From NCBI GenBank assembly GCA_036873755.1, contig JAVTVY010039336.1, positions 91,901 through 155,900 on the forward strand: a stretch of DNA of 64,000 nucleotides, in the 5' to 3' direction. Shown in pieces: positions 1 through 10,843 of the stretch. The DNA comes from Hanleya hanleyi. Lineage: Eukaryota; Mollusca; Polyplacophora; Lepidopleurida; Hanleyidae. The number at the start of each line of letters is the position of its first letter. Position 1 is the first letter of the stretch. The notes below the pieces were generated by a model. It worked only from the letters and a program-made list of their open reading frames with translations, was not told the origin of the DNA and made no database searches. The translations under genes and the position numbers were made by a program.

Positions 1-577
1 AGGGGGCAATTAGCCTGAGAAGGCTCCAGTTATTTACAGATTACCTCTCTAGAGGAGAGAAGCAGGCATGATTTCTATGGGTGGTGACTGGTGACTCGTG
101 TTCTGGTTTTGGTCTGGACTCGGATTGGGTTTGTCCAGGGAGAATAGCCAACAACAACAACTTCACATAAATCTTCCTTTCTCTTCACTATTGAAGAAAT
201 CCTTCATTACAATTGGTATCAACTTTTGATCACAAACTATATATCGTGAATATCTGAATAGGAGACGAATAGATCCTGGTTAAACTGGTTAAAAAAGAGT
301 TCTCTTTGCAGCATAATCCAGCAGATGCAGGAATGATATATTTATGGGAACTGCCAATCTAATTTCACAGCACTTTCCCTTGTTAATTGTCCAGAGTAAA
401 AAGTGTTTGATGCAGGCATGGGAATTTTAGCCAGTTACATATTTTTCAGGACTGCATGAAAACCCAGACCTGTTTTATTTGAAATGCCCAGAATTTAAAA
501 TTCCAAATTTTTTTACAATTGGAATGTGCATTCCCATACCTGTTTTAGGTTGCATGTTTAACCCGCTGTATTTTCAG
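1..577. other. Intronic sequence upstream of the first visible UAP56 exon
   Basis: I see no coding exon here. The stretch is AT-rich and ends in a good splice acceptor (pyrimidine run, AG at 576-577) that opens the exon at 578. It most likely belongs to the intron before that exon. No repeat family was recognised. Confidence 0.5.
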
Positions 578-709
578 CCTATGGAGGTGTATGTGGACGA
601 CGACTCCAAGCTAACGCTGCACGGCCTGAGACAACATTACGTCAAACTCAAGGACAACGAGAAGATCCGTAAACTGTTTGAACTACTGGACGTGCTGGAT
701 TTTAATCAG
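578..709 (+). CDS. DDX39B: UAP56/DDX39B-like DEAD-box RNA helicase, internal exon 1 of 2 visible
   Basis: This 132-bp exon (44 codons, phase 0 at both ends) encodes [17 protein letters not shown]... and ends in ...LLDVLDFNQ. It matches the linker and start of RecA-like domain 2 of UAP56/DDX39B, a nuclear ATP-dependent RNA helicase of the TREX complex that acts in spliceosome assembly and mRNA export. The acceptor AG is at 576-577 and the donor GTAATC starts at 710. An upstream ATG at 482 is in the same frame, but the residues before the exon are not helicase-like, so I read them as intron. Splicing to the exon at 1997 restores the family order ...FNQ/VIIF.... Recognition is firm; whether the locus is functional is uncertain because later exons are missing. 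Confidence 0.88.
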
Positions 710-754
710 GTAATCTTTGATGGGAATACCGAGTGCAGTGGGCTGGATTGTTTG

Positions 755-1065
755 CTGCAGGGTTCATACGGGTCCTTGATATTCTTGATTTCCCTGAACT
801 CTGAGAAAATAAATTCCAGGACCTGAAAATCCTTGAATTCTGACAATATTTGTAAAGAATCCTGGAAAAGTCCTTGCTAGTTGAAATATGTATTCATTTC
901 ATGCTACATTTACACTGTTGAATTCGTTGAATGAAACATGGTAAAAGGTGTTAAAATAGGTCCAATTTAGTTCAAGGTCCAGGAATAAGAGTGTATGGAC
1001 TGTAAAATCTTAGAATTTTGCCTTTAACGAAGCGTAGGAACCCTGTCTGTCAGATCTTTGGAGGC
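755..1065. repeat. Dispersed TCCTGGAAA/TCCTTGAAT-type repeat, copy 1
   Basis: The intron holds a degenerate repeat made of short related phrases (TCCTTGA, TTCCAGGACCTG, TCCTGGAAAAGTCC). The same phrases recur at about 2370-2900. This kind of internally repetitive short interspersed repeat is common in invertebrate introns. Ends were not resolved. Confidence 0.5.
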
Positions 1066-1164
1066 TCACAAAGCTAAACTTATTCAGAACCAGCAATACT
1101 TGAACACAATAACATCAATTATTTAAATTCAACAATTCAGGTGAACGTATGACAGGCAGTGCCT

Positions 1165-1565
1165 CCTATATTTCCTTTATTTCCTAGATTTTTTAGTCAT
1201 TCCTATATTTTACTCAAAATCTATATTTCATATATTTTGACTTTTACTTGTGAAAACTTTCACCAGTGCTCTGAAACGAGTCCAATTGGCATGCGGAAAT
1301 ACATGTCAGAACAAAACATGAAAACATTTAAATCTCTTTTTTCAACCAAGCAGCAGAATGGGTCTACTTAGTAACCACCACTATGACTGCATCCAGTGGA
1401 AATAATTTGATTAAACGCCAGAAAACTACTAAGTTTGGAATATACAGTGTAGTAGTGACGTGTCCAACACTCCTTTATTTCCTTTATTTTCCTATATTTT
1501 ATCTGGAAAACTCCTATATTTCTCCTATATTTTGGCAAATTTCCTCCTATATTTTCACTTTGAGC
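1165..1565. repeat. CCTATATTTT-rich degenerate repeat, two clusters
   Basis: Two clusters (about 1165-1240 and 1468-1560) are built of variants of TCCTATATTTT and CCTTTATTTCC. The clusters resemble each other and are separated by unrelated sequence. The short reading frames here are by-products of the low complexity. Confidence 0.5.
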
Positions 1566-1996
1566 CACTTGCAGGCCTGGATAGGTCTCCTCGTTTTCAA
1601 GCACATTCTAGCAACGTGATATGTTAAACTGGTGGTCAGAATAGGGAAGCAAACCGTGGAGGGTGGGATGGGGTGGTTGCTGGCATATCGCAATCTGCAG
1701 GTTCCATCGACAAATGACAAAATTTCAAGGATTCAGCAGTCGCTGTCGGACGGGACACAATTTCTAGGCAGATTTACCTCCCTTAATATTATTGCATTGA
1801 AATAAGGCAAGCTTCTATCAATTTATATCCAATCGTAGGGGCTTAAGAAGTTCCAATGATTGACTGCTATTGCGTCCTTACAATTTCTCTCAACTCTCTC
1901 ATAGCCCCCTTGTGACAATAGATTCATAGATAGCAATAGACTGTTACTTAATTGTGCTACTGTTCCAAGTTATATGATGGCTTTTATTTTTCGCAG

Positions 1997-2106
1997 GTGA
2001 TCATCTTCGTCAAGTTTGTGCAAAGATGCATGGCTTTGGCCCAGCTTCTAGTGGAGCAGAACTTCCCTGCTATAGCCATCCACAGAGCCATGACACAGGA
2101 CGAGAG
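1997..2106 (+). CDS. DDX39B: UAP56/DDX39B-like helicase, internal exon 2 of 2 visible
   Basis: This 110-bp exon starts in phase 0 after an acceptor at 1995-1996 and ends two bases into a codon before the donor GTAGGA at 2107. It encodes [16 protein letters not shown]... through ...[12 protein letters not shown], the start of helicase domain 2. Family members usually read VKSVQRC and HRGM, so S-to-F and G-to-A changes are present, the second at a strongly conserved glycine. The expected next exon (LSRYQQFKDFQ, then ATNLFGRGMDIERV) is not visible downstream. The locus could be a partial duplicate or decaying copy, or the remaining exons may lie beyond a very long intron. Confidence 0.85.
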
Positions 2107-2369
2107 GTAGGAATATAAAACAATATGACTGAAAGGATGAGTGTTTACTGCAGCAGCTGATTATCCCGGGTTCTCCTGGAGAGTTGGAGAATTTGAAACG
2201 CGAATGATCGAGAAAGGCCTGGTTTCGTTCATCATGTTCGTTGAATTTTCACGAGGCTTCATGAAAGAAGAAATTAACACTATATGTGCAATTGTGTTGA
2301 AATCATATAGTCTGGTATTTAAAATTAATCTGGATTCCATTTAGCGAACTCGAGTGGAACCGACCTGGA

Positions 2370-2960
2370 AAGGTTCTTTCTGGAAAGCCTTGAATTCTGA
2401 GAAAGTAATTCCAGGCCCAGGCAATACTTGGAATACGACAATATATACAGGCTCGTGGAAGTCAGTGAATTTAATGGTTCTATCGCATAAATATAAATTT
2501 CACACAGAATCAGTTGTTGTATTTTTGAATTGTGATCATAGCTCGTATCTTTAGAAAATTTTCCGGTGCCGTTTGACAATGAAACAATTCATACATCTTT
2601 TCACATGACTGAGTTTTGACAATCGGTGCTAAAGTAAGGGGCAGATATCTAACCGTTGATACTACCTTGGGACCTTGTGTAGTCGGTACTTGGATCTGCA
2701 GTCCTGGAGAGGGTTTCCATGGACTCGGAAAAGTTTTGGAATTTTGTCTTTTACTAGGAGTAAGAGCCCTGCTGGATAAGTCCTGGAAATCCTTCTAAAA
2801 AGTCCTGGAAAGCTGTGGTATTTCACCTGTATCAATTTGCATGAATCCAGGGTTCGTACAGGCCCTCGAAAAGCTGGAAAGTCCTTCAATTGAAAGATCT
2901 GTTTTCGTGGACATGAAATTACGGAAATTTTACTTTAATCTAGCTTGGTCTTTGAAGGCT
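2370..2960. repeat. Dispersed TCCTGGAAA/TCCTTGAAT-type repeat, copies 2 and 3
   Basis: Phrases such as TTCTGGAAAGCCTTGAAT, GTCCTGGAGAGGG, AAGTCCTGGAAA and GGGTTCGTACAGGCCC recur as in the first intron. At least two degenerate units are present (about 2370-2470 and 2690-2900), the second apparently ending in the GGGTTCGTACAGG phrase. No coding content is supported. Confidence 0.5.
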
Positions 2961-2983
2961 ACGGAAAACAAAATCTGTGATGT

Positions 2984-5170
2984 ACTTTTTACCCCTCGGC
3001 CATTTTGGCCTCGGAGTATTGTCGTCGCCATGTACGTCCATCCGTCCGTTAACGCATTTTAGGCTAAATCGCTTAAGACACAACCACCAAATTTTCAACA
3101 CTTATTTATCTAGTGCTGAGTCAGACGCCTATCGAAAGTAGGTCCCCTCGGACCATATTTTACAGAGTTATGCCCCTTTACAGATATATTAATTTCTATT
3201 TCTGTCCTATATGTCTGAACGTAACCAACTATATCTGCAGAACTGTGTTCGGTATACACTGCCGCCTCGCCATAGCGTGCCTCGATAAAACGCGAATTCG
3301 GATATAACGCGCACAATTTCTTGTCCCCCAAAATAAAACTCAAAAAATCGGTAAATTCAGATATTTCGAAAATATTTTAACACTGTTGTTAAAAGATAAC
3401 TCACGAAACACCGATTGCACATAATAACGTGTTGATTGTGTGTGTATTTGTTTTGTGTTAAGCCTAAATTGTTAAAGCTACCGTACCGGAATGGCCCACC
3501 TGTGGTATGTGCGACCACGTGGTGAACAACAACGCCGCAGTCATTGATGTGAACTTTGGTGTGCTAGAAAACAGGATGTAGCATGCCTAAAGACTGTTAA
3601 ATAATTAAGAGAGACTGTCAAACTTCTGAGTACACATTGTCATTAAGCAATCAGGATAAACTGTTAATCCCGTGAAGGTGAGAAATCTCAAATATTTCGC
3701 TGTTTGTTGTCGCGGGTCTCTTGAGTAGGACTTATCTGCAGCCCTCTTGGCTGGTCCTAGTTGGGAATAGGCGCAGATTCCCACTGTGATATTTAAATCT
3801 TCTTATCCGCGGTACAATCTCTTGTTTCTCAAAATTATATATGCAGATGTATGTGTAATTTAATTGGATCATTTAAATGAAAATGTATTTATCTTTTTAT
3901 TTAATTATGTTATGTTCCACAATATGTGCTATGATGATTTAGTCTTTAATTTCTCTCTCTAAAATGTGCTGAAATTATACAATTTGGATCGGGTCTTTCC
4001 ATGAGGTTGAATAAATAAAATATTGTCCGAAATATATTGTCAACGACACGCATTATTCAACTTGATAGTGCAAGGGAGACAACTTCAGAATGAAAGGTTA
4101 TTCCGCGATCACCTGCAGCCGAATGCTGCTGCCAGATCACGTGAGCATTACTGCCATCAGTACTTCGTGACATTTGCTGGAACTCCAAAATAAATAAATT
4201 ACCAATCTGAATCTAGAAGGTTAGTAAAATTACCGCTATGTCAGACTGTCTAATCACGTCACATTTGGCATGAAAAGACAGCACCCCATCAGCTTTGGTC
4301 CAGTCAGTATCTTGTCTTGGTCAAGGGTCTTTTTGTCTTGGTCATGTGGTTGACAACGATCTTTTTACAAAAGAAAAAAAATCACAAAACAGCTTGTTCA
4401 CGTTTTATTTTTAAAGTGTTAAGCATAGGACAAAACAATTTTCCGGGATATAAGCCTCCCAAGCGTTACTGCACACTGTTAAGCTGGGTTGACCACGCCA
4501 CGTGTGCCTCTGTCAGAGACTATAAAAGAACAACAACATCAGCTTGGTATATTGACAATTCATTATAACGCGATTATCCTATAACGCAGTTTTAAATTAG
4601 GGGACAAAGCACCGCGCTATGGCGAGGCGACACTGTAGCTACTATATTTTCAACACTTATTTATCTAGTGCCGAATCAGACACCTATCGAAAGTGGCTCC
4701 CCTCGGCCCATATTTTACAGATTTGTGCCCCTTTACAGATATATTAATTTCTATTTCTGTCCTATATGCTTGAATGTAACCAACTATATCTGCAGACCTG
4801 TGTTCGATATAGCTACTTTATTTTGCAAACTTATTTATATTGTTGTATTCTACAAGCCAACAAAGGATTACTCGCCTCGGTTTATGGAGTTATGCCCCTT
4901 TTGGATGTAATAATCTCTGCTTTTGTTATCTGTAGCTTAATGCATGTGCAAGTTATATCTGCCGATCCGTGTTCGGTACAGCTTATTCATCTCGGTTCTT
5001 GTTTTGCAGACTAAGTCAGACGCCTATCAAAAGTGGTTTCCCCTCGGTCCATATTTTACAGAGTTATGCCCCTTAACAGATATATTAATCTCTATTTCTG
5101 TCCTCTATGCCTGAATATAACCAACTATATCTTCAGAACTGTGTTCGGTATAGCTACTATGTTTTGCAAG
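2984..5170 (+). repeat. Tandem array 1, Helentron/pearl-like, about 170-bp units
   Basis: The block opens with TTTTTACCCCTC followed by a hairpin (GGCC-ATTTT-GGCC), the same opening as the element at 48337. About 100 bp later come four tandem units (roughly 3090-3256 joined to 4636-4650, 4650-4815, 4815-5012, 5012-5165). Each contains versions of CAGACGCCTATCGAAAGT, CAGAGTTATGCCCC and CTGTGTTCGGTATAGCTAC. The first unit is interrupted by the Tigger-like element at 3257-4635; the third is the most diverged. Architecture resembles the pearl/CvA elements and Helentron-derived elements of molluscs. The 3' end was not located. Confidence 0.65.
3257..4635. mobile_element. Non-autonomous Tigger/pogo-like DNA transposon, 1379 bp
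   Basis: Terminal inverted repeats start CACTGCCGCCTCGCCATAG on the left and, read inward from the right, CAGTGTCGCCTCGCCATAG. Both are followed by AACGCG-rich subterminal sequence with runs like GATATAACGCGC. A TA target duplication flanks the element (3255-3256 and 4636-4637). The uninterrupted sister unit at about 5145 reads GTTCGGTATAGCTACTAT, exactly the sequence obtained by removing the insert and one TA. No transposase is visible; the small frame at 4317-4568 matches nothing I know. Confidence 0.88.
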
Positions 5171-5562
5171 AAAATGATATTTATTTTATCATATTTAAGG
5201 CAACAGTATCTCTTTCTAGATTCAAGGCATGAAATGTTCAGAATTTCAGTCCTGATCGAGACTGTTTACTACTCAATTTTATGTGAGATCCAAATACTAT
5301 ATTCACAAATTATTACTTTCCTGCAAATATAAACATGTAGTAAGTAGGCCTACTGGACAATTGCCATGGCAGATTAACTTGAGGCCATCCATAATAATAG
5401 TTGTAACTAAGGTTCAATAATAGACATTGAACCTGATGTCATCACTGCACTGCATTGTGGGAATCAGAAGTATAAATCCACCATCTTTGGACTACACAGG
5501 TGGAAACTGTAATTCAGTTGGCATGGATACACAATGCATCATGGGATAGAAAGAAGGATACA
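5171..5562. other. Unassigned sequence between array 1 and element A
   Basis: AT-rich sequence without recognised genes. It may contain the unresolved 3' end of array 1 and the 5' end of element A, because homology between elements A and B begins at 5563. Confidence 0.4.
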
Positions 5563-6434
5563 AGAGATCCTGAAGGATCTTGGTGCCCACCATTGTCCGA
5601 TAATTGTAAGCTAATGACAAGAGGATCTTTTTGTCCATTGTTACTAAGAACAAACGATTGATTTGTAATTTTGTTTACAGAATTTCGAATCCGAGCGAAA
5701 AAGATCGAAAAAGGGACACTGGAAAACACCAAGATATAATCTTTCTAAGTTTCAAGAGTTTCAAGATTTCTAGAAACTGTACATATGTCGGTTGTTATAG
5801 TACAAGAGAAATGAGCAAAGTTAGTCTGAAAGTGAATGTACATGTACGGAGGATCCTTCGTATTCGTTTTGTAGTATTTTTTTTTTTTTTTTTTTGCACG
5901 GGTCATCACTGGGTATTGGAAGTGAAGACAAATCTCTTCGACACTTTGGCATGAGCTATGAAACATACTTAAGATTTTATGATTAGGAACGAATGCTAAT
6001 TCTGTTCTGTTTACTGGGCTAGTTTGAGATATCTCTTTTAAGATACCATTCTCGAAAATAGTAAGATGGTACAATACTTAATACTGAAGGGATCCAGTCC
6101 GCGCAGTAATTTTGAAACTTCGAAAGTGTCTGAATCCTGATGATCTCCTTTGGATCGAAACATGCAGTAGTCTACAGTTGTGAAGTTGTGTCACAAGAGT
6201 GACGTCCCTTCATGTAGCCGACCCGCCGGCAACCGAAAGGGTGGGGCAGTTCACTTGCAACTACATGAACTAAAGAACTTTTAATTCCGAACTATTTGAA
6301 CTCCTTGATATGGAAGGTGAAGGTATGGATATTCTTTATAGTCAATATATAGAATATGCCCCACCGTTTGATCCGCCGACTCTTGTGATGCAACGTCACA
6401 AATCGGAGAATACCGTATTAATTTGAAGCGTAAG
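5563..6434 (+). repeat. Leader block of composite element A
   Basis: About 870 bp closely match 10904-11781 in element B, from AGAGATCCTGAAGGATCTT to the first array unit. Both copies contain a long T tract (5878-5895 here), GGATCGAAACATGCAGTAG and CACCGTTTGATCCG. The start AGATCCT-GA-AGGATCT is a small palindrome. The frames at 5631 (+) and 5745 (-) are opposite-strand frames without known domains and are not called. Confidence 0.75.
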
Positions 6435-6663
6435 TTGGATTTTCGAATCGGACCAAAAAAGGTATCTTGCACAACTAGGCCCCATGTGGGACGTGTGTAC
6501 AAAATTTCAGAAAGATCCATGAAATATTTCCTGAGAATTCACGATAACAATGTTTCAAAGGGAAATTGAAGATGGCCACCTGGCAGCCATATTGGATTTT
6601 CGAATCGGATCAGAAAAAGTATATTGCACAACTGGACCACAAGGGAAACCTGTGTACCAAATT

Positions 6664-7483
6664 CAAACTCAAAAGAAAAACGCTGAACCAAATCTACATC
6701 AGCTTTATCAGACCAACCTTTGAATATGCTTCTGTAGTCTGGGACAACTGCACCAAAGAACAATCCGAAACTATTGAAAAACTACAATTGACTGCAGCAC
6801 GTATTGTTACTGGCTTGCCCGCTTACGCTTGAAGAGAGTCTCTTTATTTTGAAACAGGGTGGGAAACGTTGAAAGCTAGGAGGGAAAATTTAAAACTATC
6901 AACCATGTACAAAATCCACAATAGTGAAGTACCGCAATACCTAGCAAATCTAGTCACTCCTCTTGTTGGTGAAGCAACACCTTACCGACTTAGAAATGAT
7001 AATAACTACACTATCCCAAAAACACATCTAACACTATTTAAAAATTCATTTATACCTTCCGTCATTAATCAATGGAATAACCTTCCGCATGACAGTAGAA
7101 ACTCGAGCTCATATAATTTGTTCAAGTCTAAAATTTCGGCCAAAAAACCACCCCCTGTGTACTACTCTGTTGGATACAGGAAAATGAATATATGTCAAAC
7201 GAAATTACGACACGGCTGTAGCCAGCTTAATGGTGATTTATATCACATAAAACTTCACGAAACCGGACATAGCGCATGTGGGGAACCAACAGAGGATGCC
7301 AAACATTATTTATTATATTGTCCGCGTTACGAAAATATAAGAAAGGAATTACTTGATACTATACCGCCAAATACGAATGTCCATCAATTGTTGTGGGGCA
7401 GTCCATCTCTCTCGCTAACTAACAATATACAAGTATTCAATGCTGTCCAAAAATTTATCAAAGATAGTCGGCGATTCAGCTAG
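6664..7483 (+). pseudogene. CR1/Jockey-like LINE reverse transcriptase, C-terminal part with one in-frame stop
   Basis: One frame runs from the insertion junction to 7483. It contains YISFIRPTFEYASVVWD and AARIVTGLP, the C-terminal (thumb) region of non-LTR reverse transcriptases, then SLYFETGWETL and a cysteine/histidine-containing tail with CGEPTEDAKHYLLYCPRY. A TGA at 6830-6832 interrupts the frame in place of a sense codon; sequence on both sides stays in the same frame and family-like. The protein lacks the catalytic palm domain because the element is 5'-truncated. The preceding codons (6566-6663) translate array sequence and are not part of it. Confidence 0.85.
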
Positions 7484-7817
7484 ATGTTTGTTTCAATGAA
7501 GTGGACCTGGGTGCCTCTTATTATCCTTAAAACCAAGACGCCAATCCTTGCACGTGTAGCCTTCACATTTGTCTATTATTGCCTGTAAGAATGTACATCT
7601 TCAAATAGTGATCTGTGACTTTTTAAACAAATTTGCTAGATCTGCACTTGGAGATATGCACAAGTTAACGAGACTGTAACGTCGTATAAGTTTATATATT
7701 GTTGTTTGATTTTCTTCACAAAATTTGTTTTACCTATATTTGGAGAGGGGAAACTAAGTTGGAAGAACTTGTCCCCAATCCATTTGTTTTGAAGACAATA
7801 AAATAAGTTTAAAACAA
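6664..7817 (+). mobile_element. 5'-truncated LINE inserted in array A
   Basis: The insert lies between two copies of ACCAAATT (6656-6663 and 7818-7825), an 8-bp target duplication cut from a unit that elsewhere reads ACCAAATTTGAG. The 3' part (7484-7817) is non-coding with an AATAAAATAAG tail and no long poly(A). Truncation and the short duplication are the usual outcome of target-primed reverse transcription. Confidence 0.85.
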
Positions 7818-8940
7818 ACCAAATTGGAGAAAGATCAATGCAGTGCTTCTTGAGAAATCACGATAAAGTTTCATGGGGAAATCTAAGATGGCCGCCTGGT
7901 GGCCATATTGGATTTTCGATTCGGACCGAAAAGGGCATTTTGCACAACTAGACACCTATGTATCAAATTTGAGAAAGATCCATGCAGTATTTTCTGAGAA
8001 ATGACGATAAAGTTTCATAGGGAAATCCAAGATGGCTGCCTGGTAGCCATATTGGATTTTCGAATCGGACCAGAAAAGACATGAAGCACAACTAGAACCC
8101 AAGGGGAAACTGTGTACCAAATTTGAGAAACATCCATGCAGTAGTTCCTGAGAAATTGCGATAACACGGTTTCATGGGGAAAACCAAGATGGCTGCCTGG
8201 TGGCCATATTGGATTTTCGAATCGGACCAGAAAAGGTATCTTACACAACTAGACCCCAAGGGGAACCTGTGTACCAAATTTGAGAAAGATCCATAAAGTA
8301 GTTCCTGGGAAATCGTGATAACAAGAATTGTGTACGGACGGACGGCCATATTGGATTTTCGAATCGGACCAGAAAAGGTATCTTGCACAACTAGACCCCA
8401 AGGGGAACCTGTGTACCAAATTTGAGAAAGATCCATGCTGTAGTTCCTGAGAAATCACGATAACAAGGTTTCATGGGTAAATCCAAGATGGCCGCCTTGT
8501 GGCCATATTGGATTTTCGATTCGGACCGAAAAAGGTATTTTGCACAACTAGACCCTAAGGGGAACCTGTGTACCAAATTTGAGAATGATCCATGTAGTAC
8601 TTCCTGAGAAATGATGATAAAGTTTCACGGGGACATAAAAGATGGATGCCTGGTGGCCATATTGGATTTTCGAATCGGACCAGAAATGGTATCTTGCACA
8701 ACTACTCTCCAAGGGGAAACTGTGTACCAAATTTGAGAAACATCCATGCAGTAGTTCCTGAGAAATTGCGATAACAAGGTTTCATGGGGAAATCCAAGAT
8801 GGCTGCCTGGTGGCCATATTGGATTTTCGAATCGTGCCAGAAAAGGTATCTTGCACAACTAGACCCCAAGGGGAACCTGTGTACCAAATTTGAGAAAGAT
8901 CCATAAAGTAGTTCCTGGGAAATCGTGATAACAAGAATTG

Positions 8941-9040
8941 TTTACGGACGGACGGACGACGGACGACGGACGGACGGACGGACGACGGACGACGGACGGA
9001 CGGACGGACTGACTGACTGACGGACGGACGACGGACCACG
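8941..9040. repeat. ACGG microsatellite closing array A
   Basis: About 100 bp of ACGG/ACGACGG repeats with a short ACTG stretch follow directly on the last 155-bp unit. Bivalve pearl-type elements are described as having a tetranucleotide microsatellite after their core repeats, so this supports that assignment for element A. Confidence 0.9.
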
Positions 9041-9059
9041 GATGAAAAGTGACTTGAAC

Positions 9060-9094
9060 AGCCCTCCATCTGGTGATGGACCAGATGGTGGGCT
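9060..9094 (+). other. Terminal hairpin of element A
   Basis: AGCCC-T-CCATCTGGT pairs with ACCAGATGG-T-GGGCT across a 5-nt loop, giving a 14-bp stem with one T/T mismatch. It lies 20 bp after the microsatellite and is followed by AAAAATG. Position and shape fit the 3' palindrome of Helitron/Helentron elements. No gene-related role is suggested. Confidence 0.75.
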
Positions 9095-9109
9095 AAAAAT
9101 GTCATCCGA

Positions 9110-10620
9110 TTTCATGGATATTGGTGAGTGGGTAGGTTGGAAGGCATTTTTATTTTATTTTATAATTTATCATTATCAAATGTGATTTTGACAAAACATT
9201 TATAAAACAAGATTTGAAATTGGTTATAGGTTATGCATATGTAGATTTATTGGTATCTACTTATTGATAACTCAAAAAGTCATCATAACATTAATTTTTG
9301 AAAATTTTAAACAGATCACTACTGGAATCCTTTATATTTCAAATAATAAAAAAATTAGGCTACCCAAAAATTGCTAAATATTTTTGGTAGGATGGTTACA
9401 TCAAACACAGATCTTACATAACAATGGCCCTACTCTGGTGAAGATGTAATCAGATCTACATATTGCCAGTTCATGGCATAACTACAAATTTGCTTGTGAT
9501 ATTGTCCAGACATGCCTTATTTTATTTCTTGTTCTCAGTGACTGTAGATCATCTGTCAGAATATTTCCAACATTATGCTTCTGACCAGATTGCATTATCC
9601 TGGGTGACAGATCATGACAGTCATTACAGGAACTCATTTGTGATATTTGTGACATTATGCTTATGTATTTGGATATAGTCTGGTTGCCTCCCATGTATAT
9701 CCACACAGAAGACAGGTCATGACCAGCATCGTTGATTCAAAATTCTGTCTGGATATAGACTTATTCTACACATTTCAGAATGTATCGTGTCCCAATAAAC
9801 ACTCCTGACCTGGAGAATGAACAGACAGCAAAACGCATGCTGGCATAACCGGTCTACTGTATGGGCATACAGGGGAGGTAACCCCTGATTTGGATTTTCC
9901 ATTCTCGGGACAGATGTCTATCTTGCCTTTTTTACGCTAGGAGATTATACGAGAAGTTCAGTTGTTTGCTTTTCTTCTAATTTGATGGCTCACACCAGAA
10001 GGGCATGATATCACAAAAAAATATTGTTTGCTATTTTCTTCTGTTGCACACATAAAAATCTCCAAATCCATAATCTATCAGTATCAGGTTTCTTCAAAAT
10101 GTACATGTAGACATTTGCTGATTAAAATGGGTTATGTTTACACAATATATAAACAACAAATTTGAAATAGATCGAATTCAAAGTAATGGTCTGACCCACT
10201 CGTCATTAGTCTCAATTTTAGCGCCTCTTGCTGACAAGCATAGGTGGTTGTTTATAATACACAACCAACTCTGACGACCAACACGTACTACACTGGCTTT
10301 CATTATCCGCCAGAAGCATAGTGGTAGCATATCTCTGGTGGAGCGAGAATGCAGACGATGTTACCATATGAGTTTTACACTGTATTATATGGGAATATTA
10401 TTTATCATGCCTTATACCATGTTAAAATGTCTGTTAACTCCTCTTTACATGCATCACACATCTCAGTAGTGCAATGCCCATGCATATTCTCCATTTGGTC
10501 AGCATACAAGTACAATTCAATTCTGAAAGTAAACAGAAATATTTTAAATAAATTGGGAAACTGGTAATAAGTACATGTATTCCTTTCCTTTGAAATAGTA
10601 CCAGATTTTAAAATAAAGAA
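9110..10620. other. Unique-looking intergenic sequence
   Basis: AT-rich sequence between elements A and B. I see no coding exon, RNA gene or recognised repeat. Short frames (for example 9463-9678 and 10349-10567) have no family-like features. Confidence 0.5.
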
Positions 10621-10629
10621 AAATCTCTC

Positions 10630-10800
10630 TTTTTCAGTCAGAATAGCAATCATCTCATAATATTGCTCAACAATGTTCAAGCAAGAAATTTCCCGTAATA
10701 GAATGATTGAATTAAATGCCTTTTCAATCAAAATAACAATCATTTCATACTATCATGACTATTGCTGATCAACAATGTTCAAGCACTAAATTTCGGATAT
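10630..10800. repeat. Diverged tandem duplication, about 100 bp
   Basis: Two adjacent copies share TTTTCAGTCAGAATAGCAAT (variant TTTTCAATCAAAATAACAAT) and CAACAATGTTCAAGCA followed by AAATTTC. They lie directly left of element B. Confidence 0.6.
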
Positions 10801-10843
10801 AAATGGTATGATATAACTGAACCGATATGTAACTAATATATCG

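Larger units (their letters stand above)
6435..8940 (+). repeat. Tandem array A, about 155-bp units
   Basis: About eight to nine units with periods of 142-158 bp carry TTGGATTTTCGAATCGGACC, TATCTTGCACAACTAGACCC, CTGTGTACCAAATTTGAG and ATCCAAGATGGCTGCCTGG. Units recur near 7830, 7974, 8127, 8282, 8424, 8582, 8735 and 8893, with one and a half further units at 6435-6663, before the LINE insertion. One internal junction (about 8320-8345) copies the array's terminal sequence into the middle of the array. The many short minus-strand frames across this array are translations of the same unit, not genes. Confidence 0.9.

Noticed and set aside
5631..6074. Frames 5631-5954 (+) and 5745-6074 (-) in the leader of element A
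   Set aside because: Opposite-strand frames over the same DNA including a T tract. The element B counterpart has different frame borders and no domain is recognisable.
6435..8940. Could the arrays be CRISPR-like?
   Set aside because: Units are contiguous 150-170-bp repeats without unique spacers, in eukaryotic DNA with introns and retrotransposons.
8782..9105. 107-codon minus-strand frame rich in VRPSVRRPS
   Set aside because: Product of the ACGG microsatellite, not a protein.
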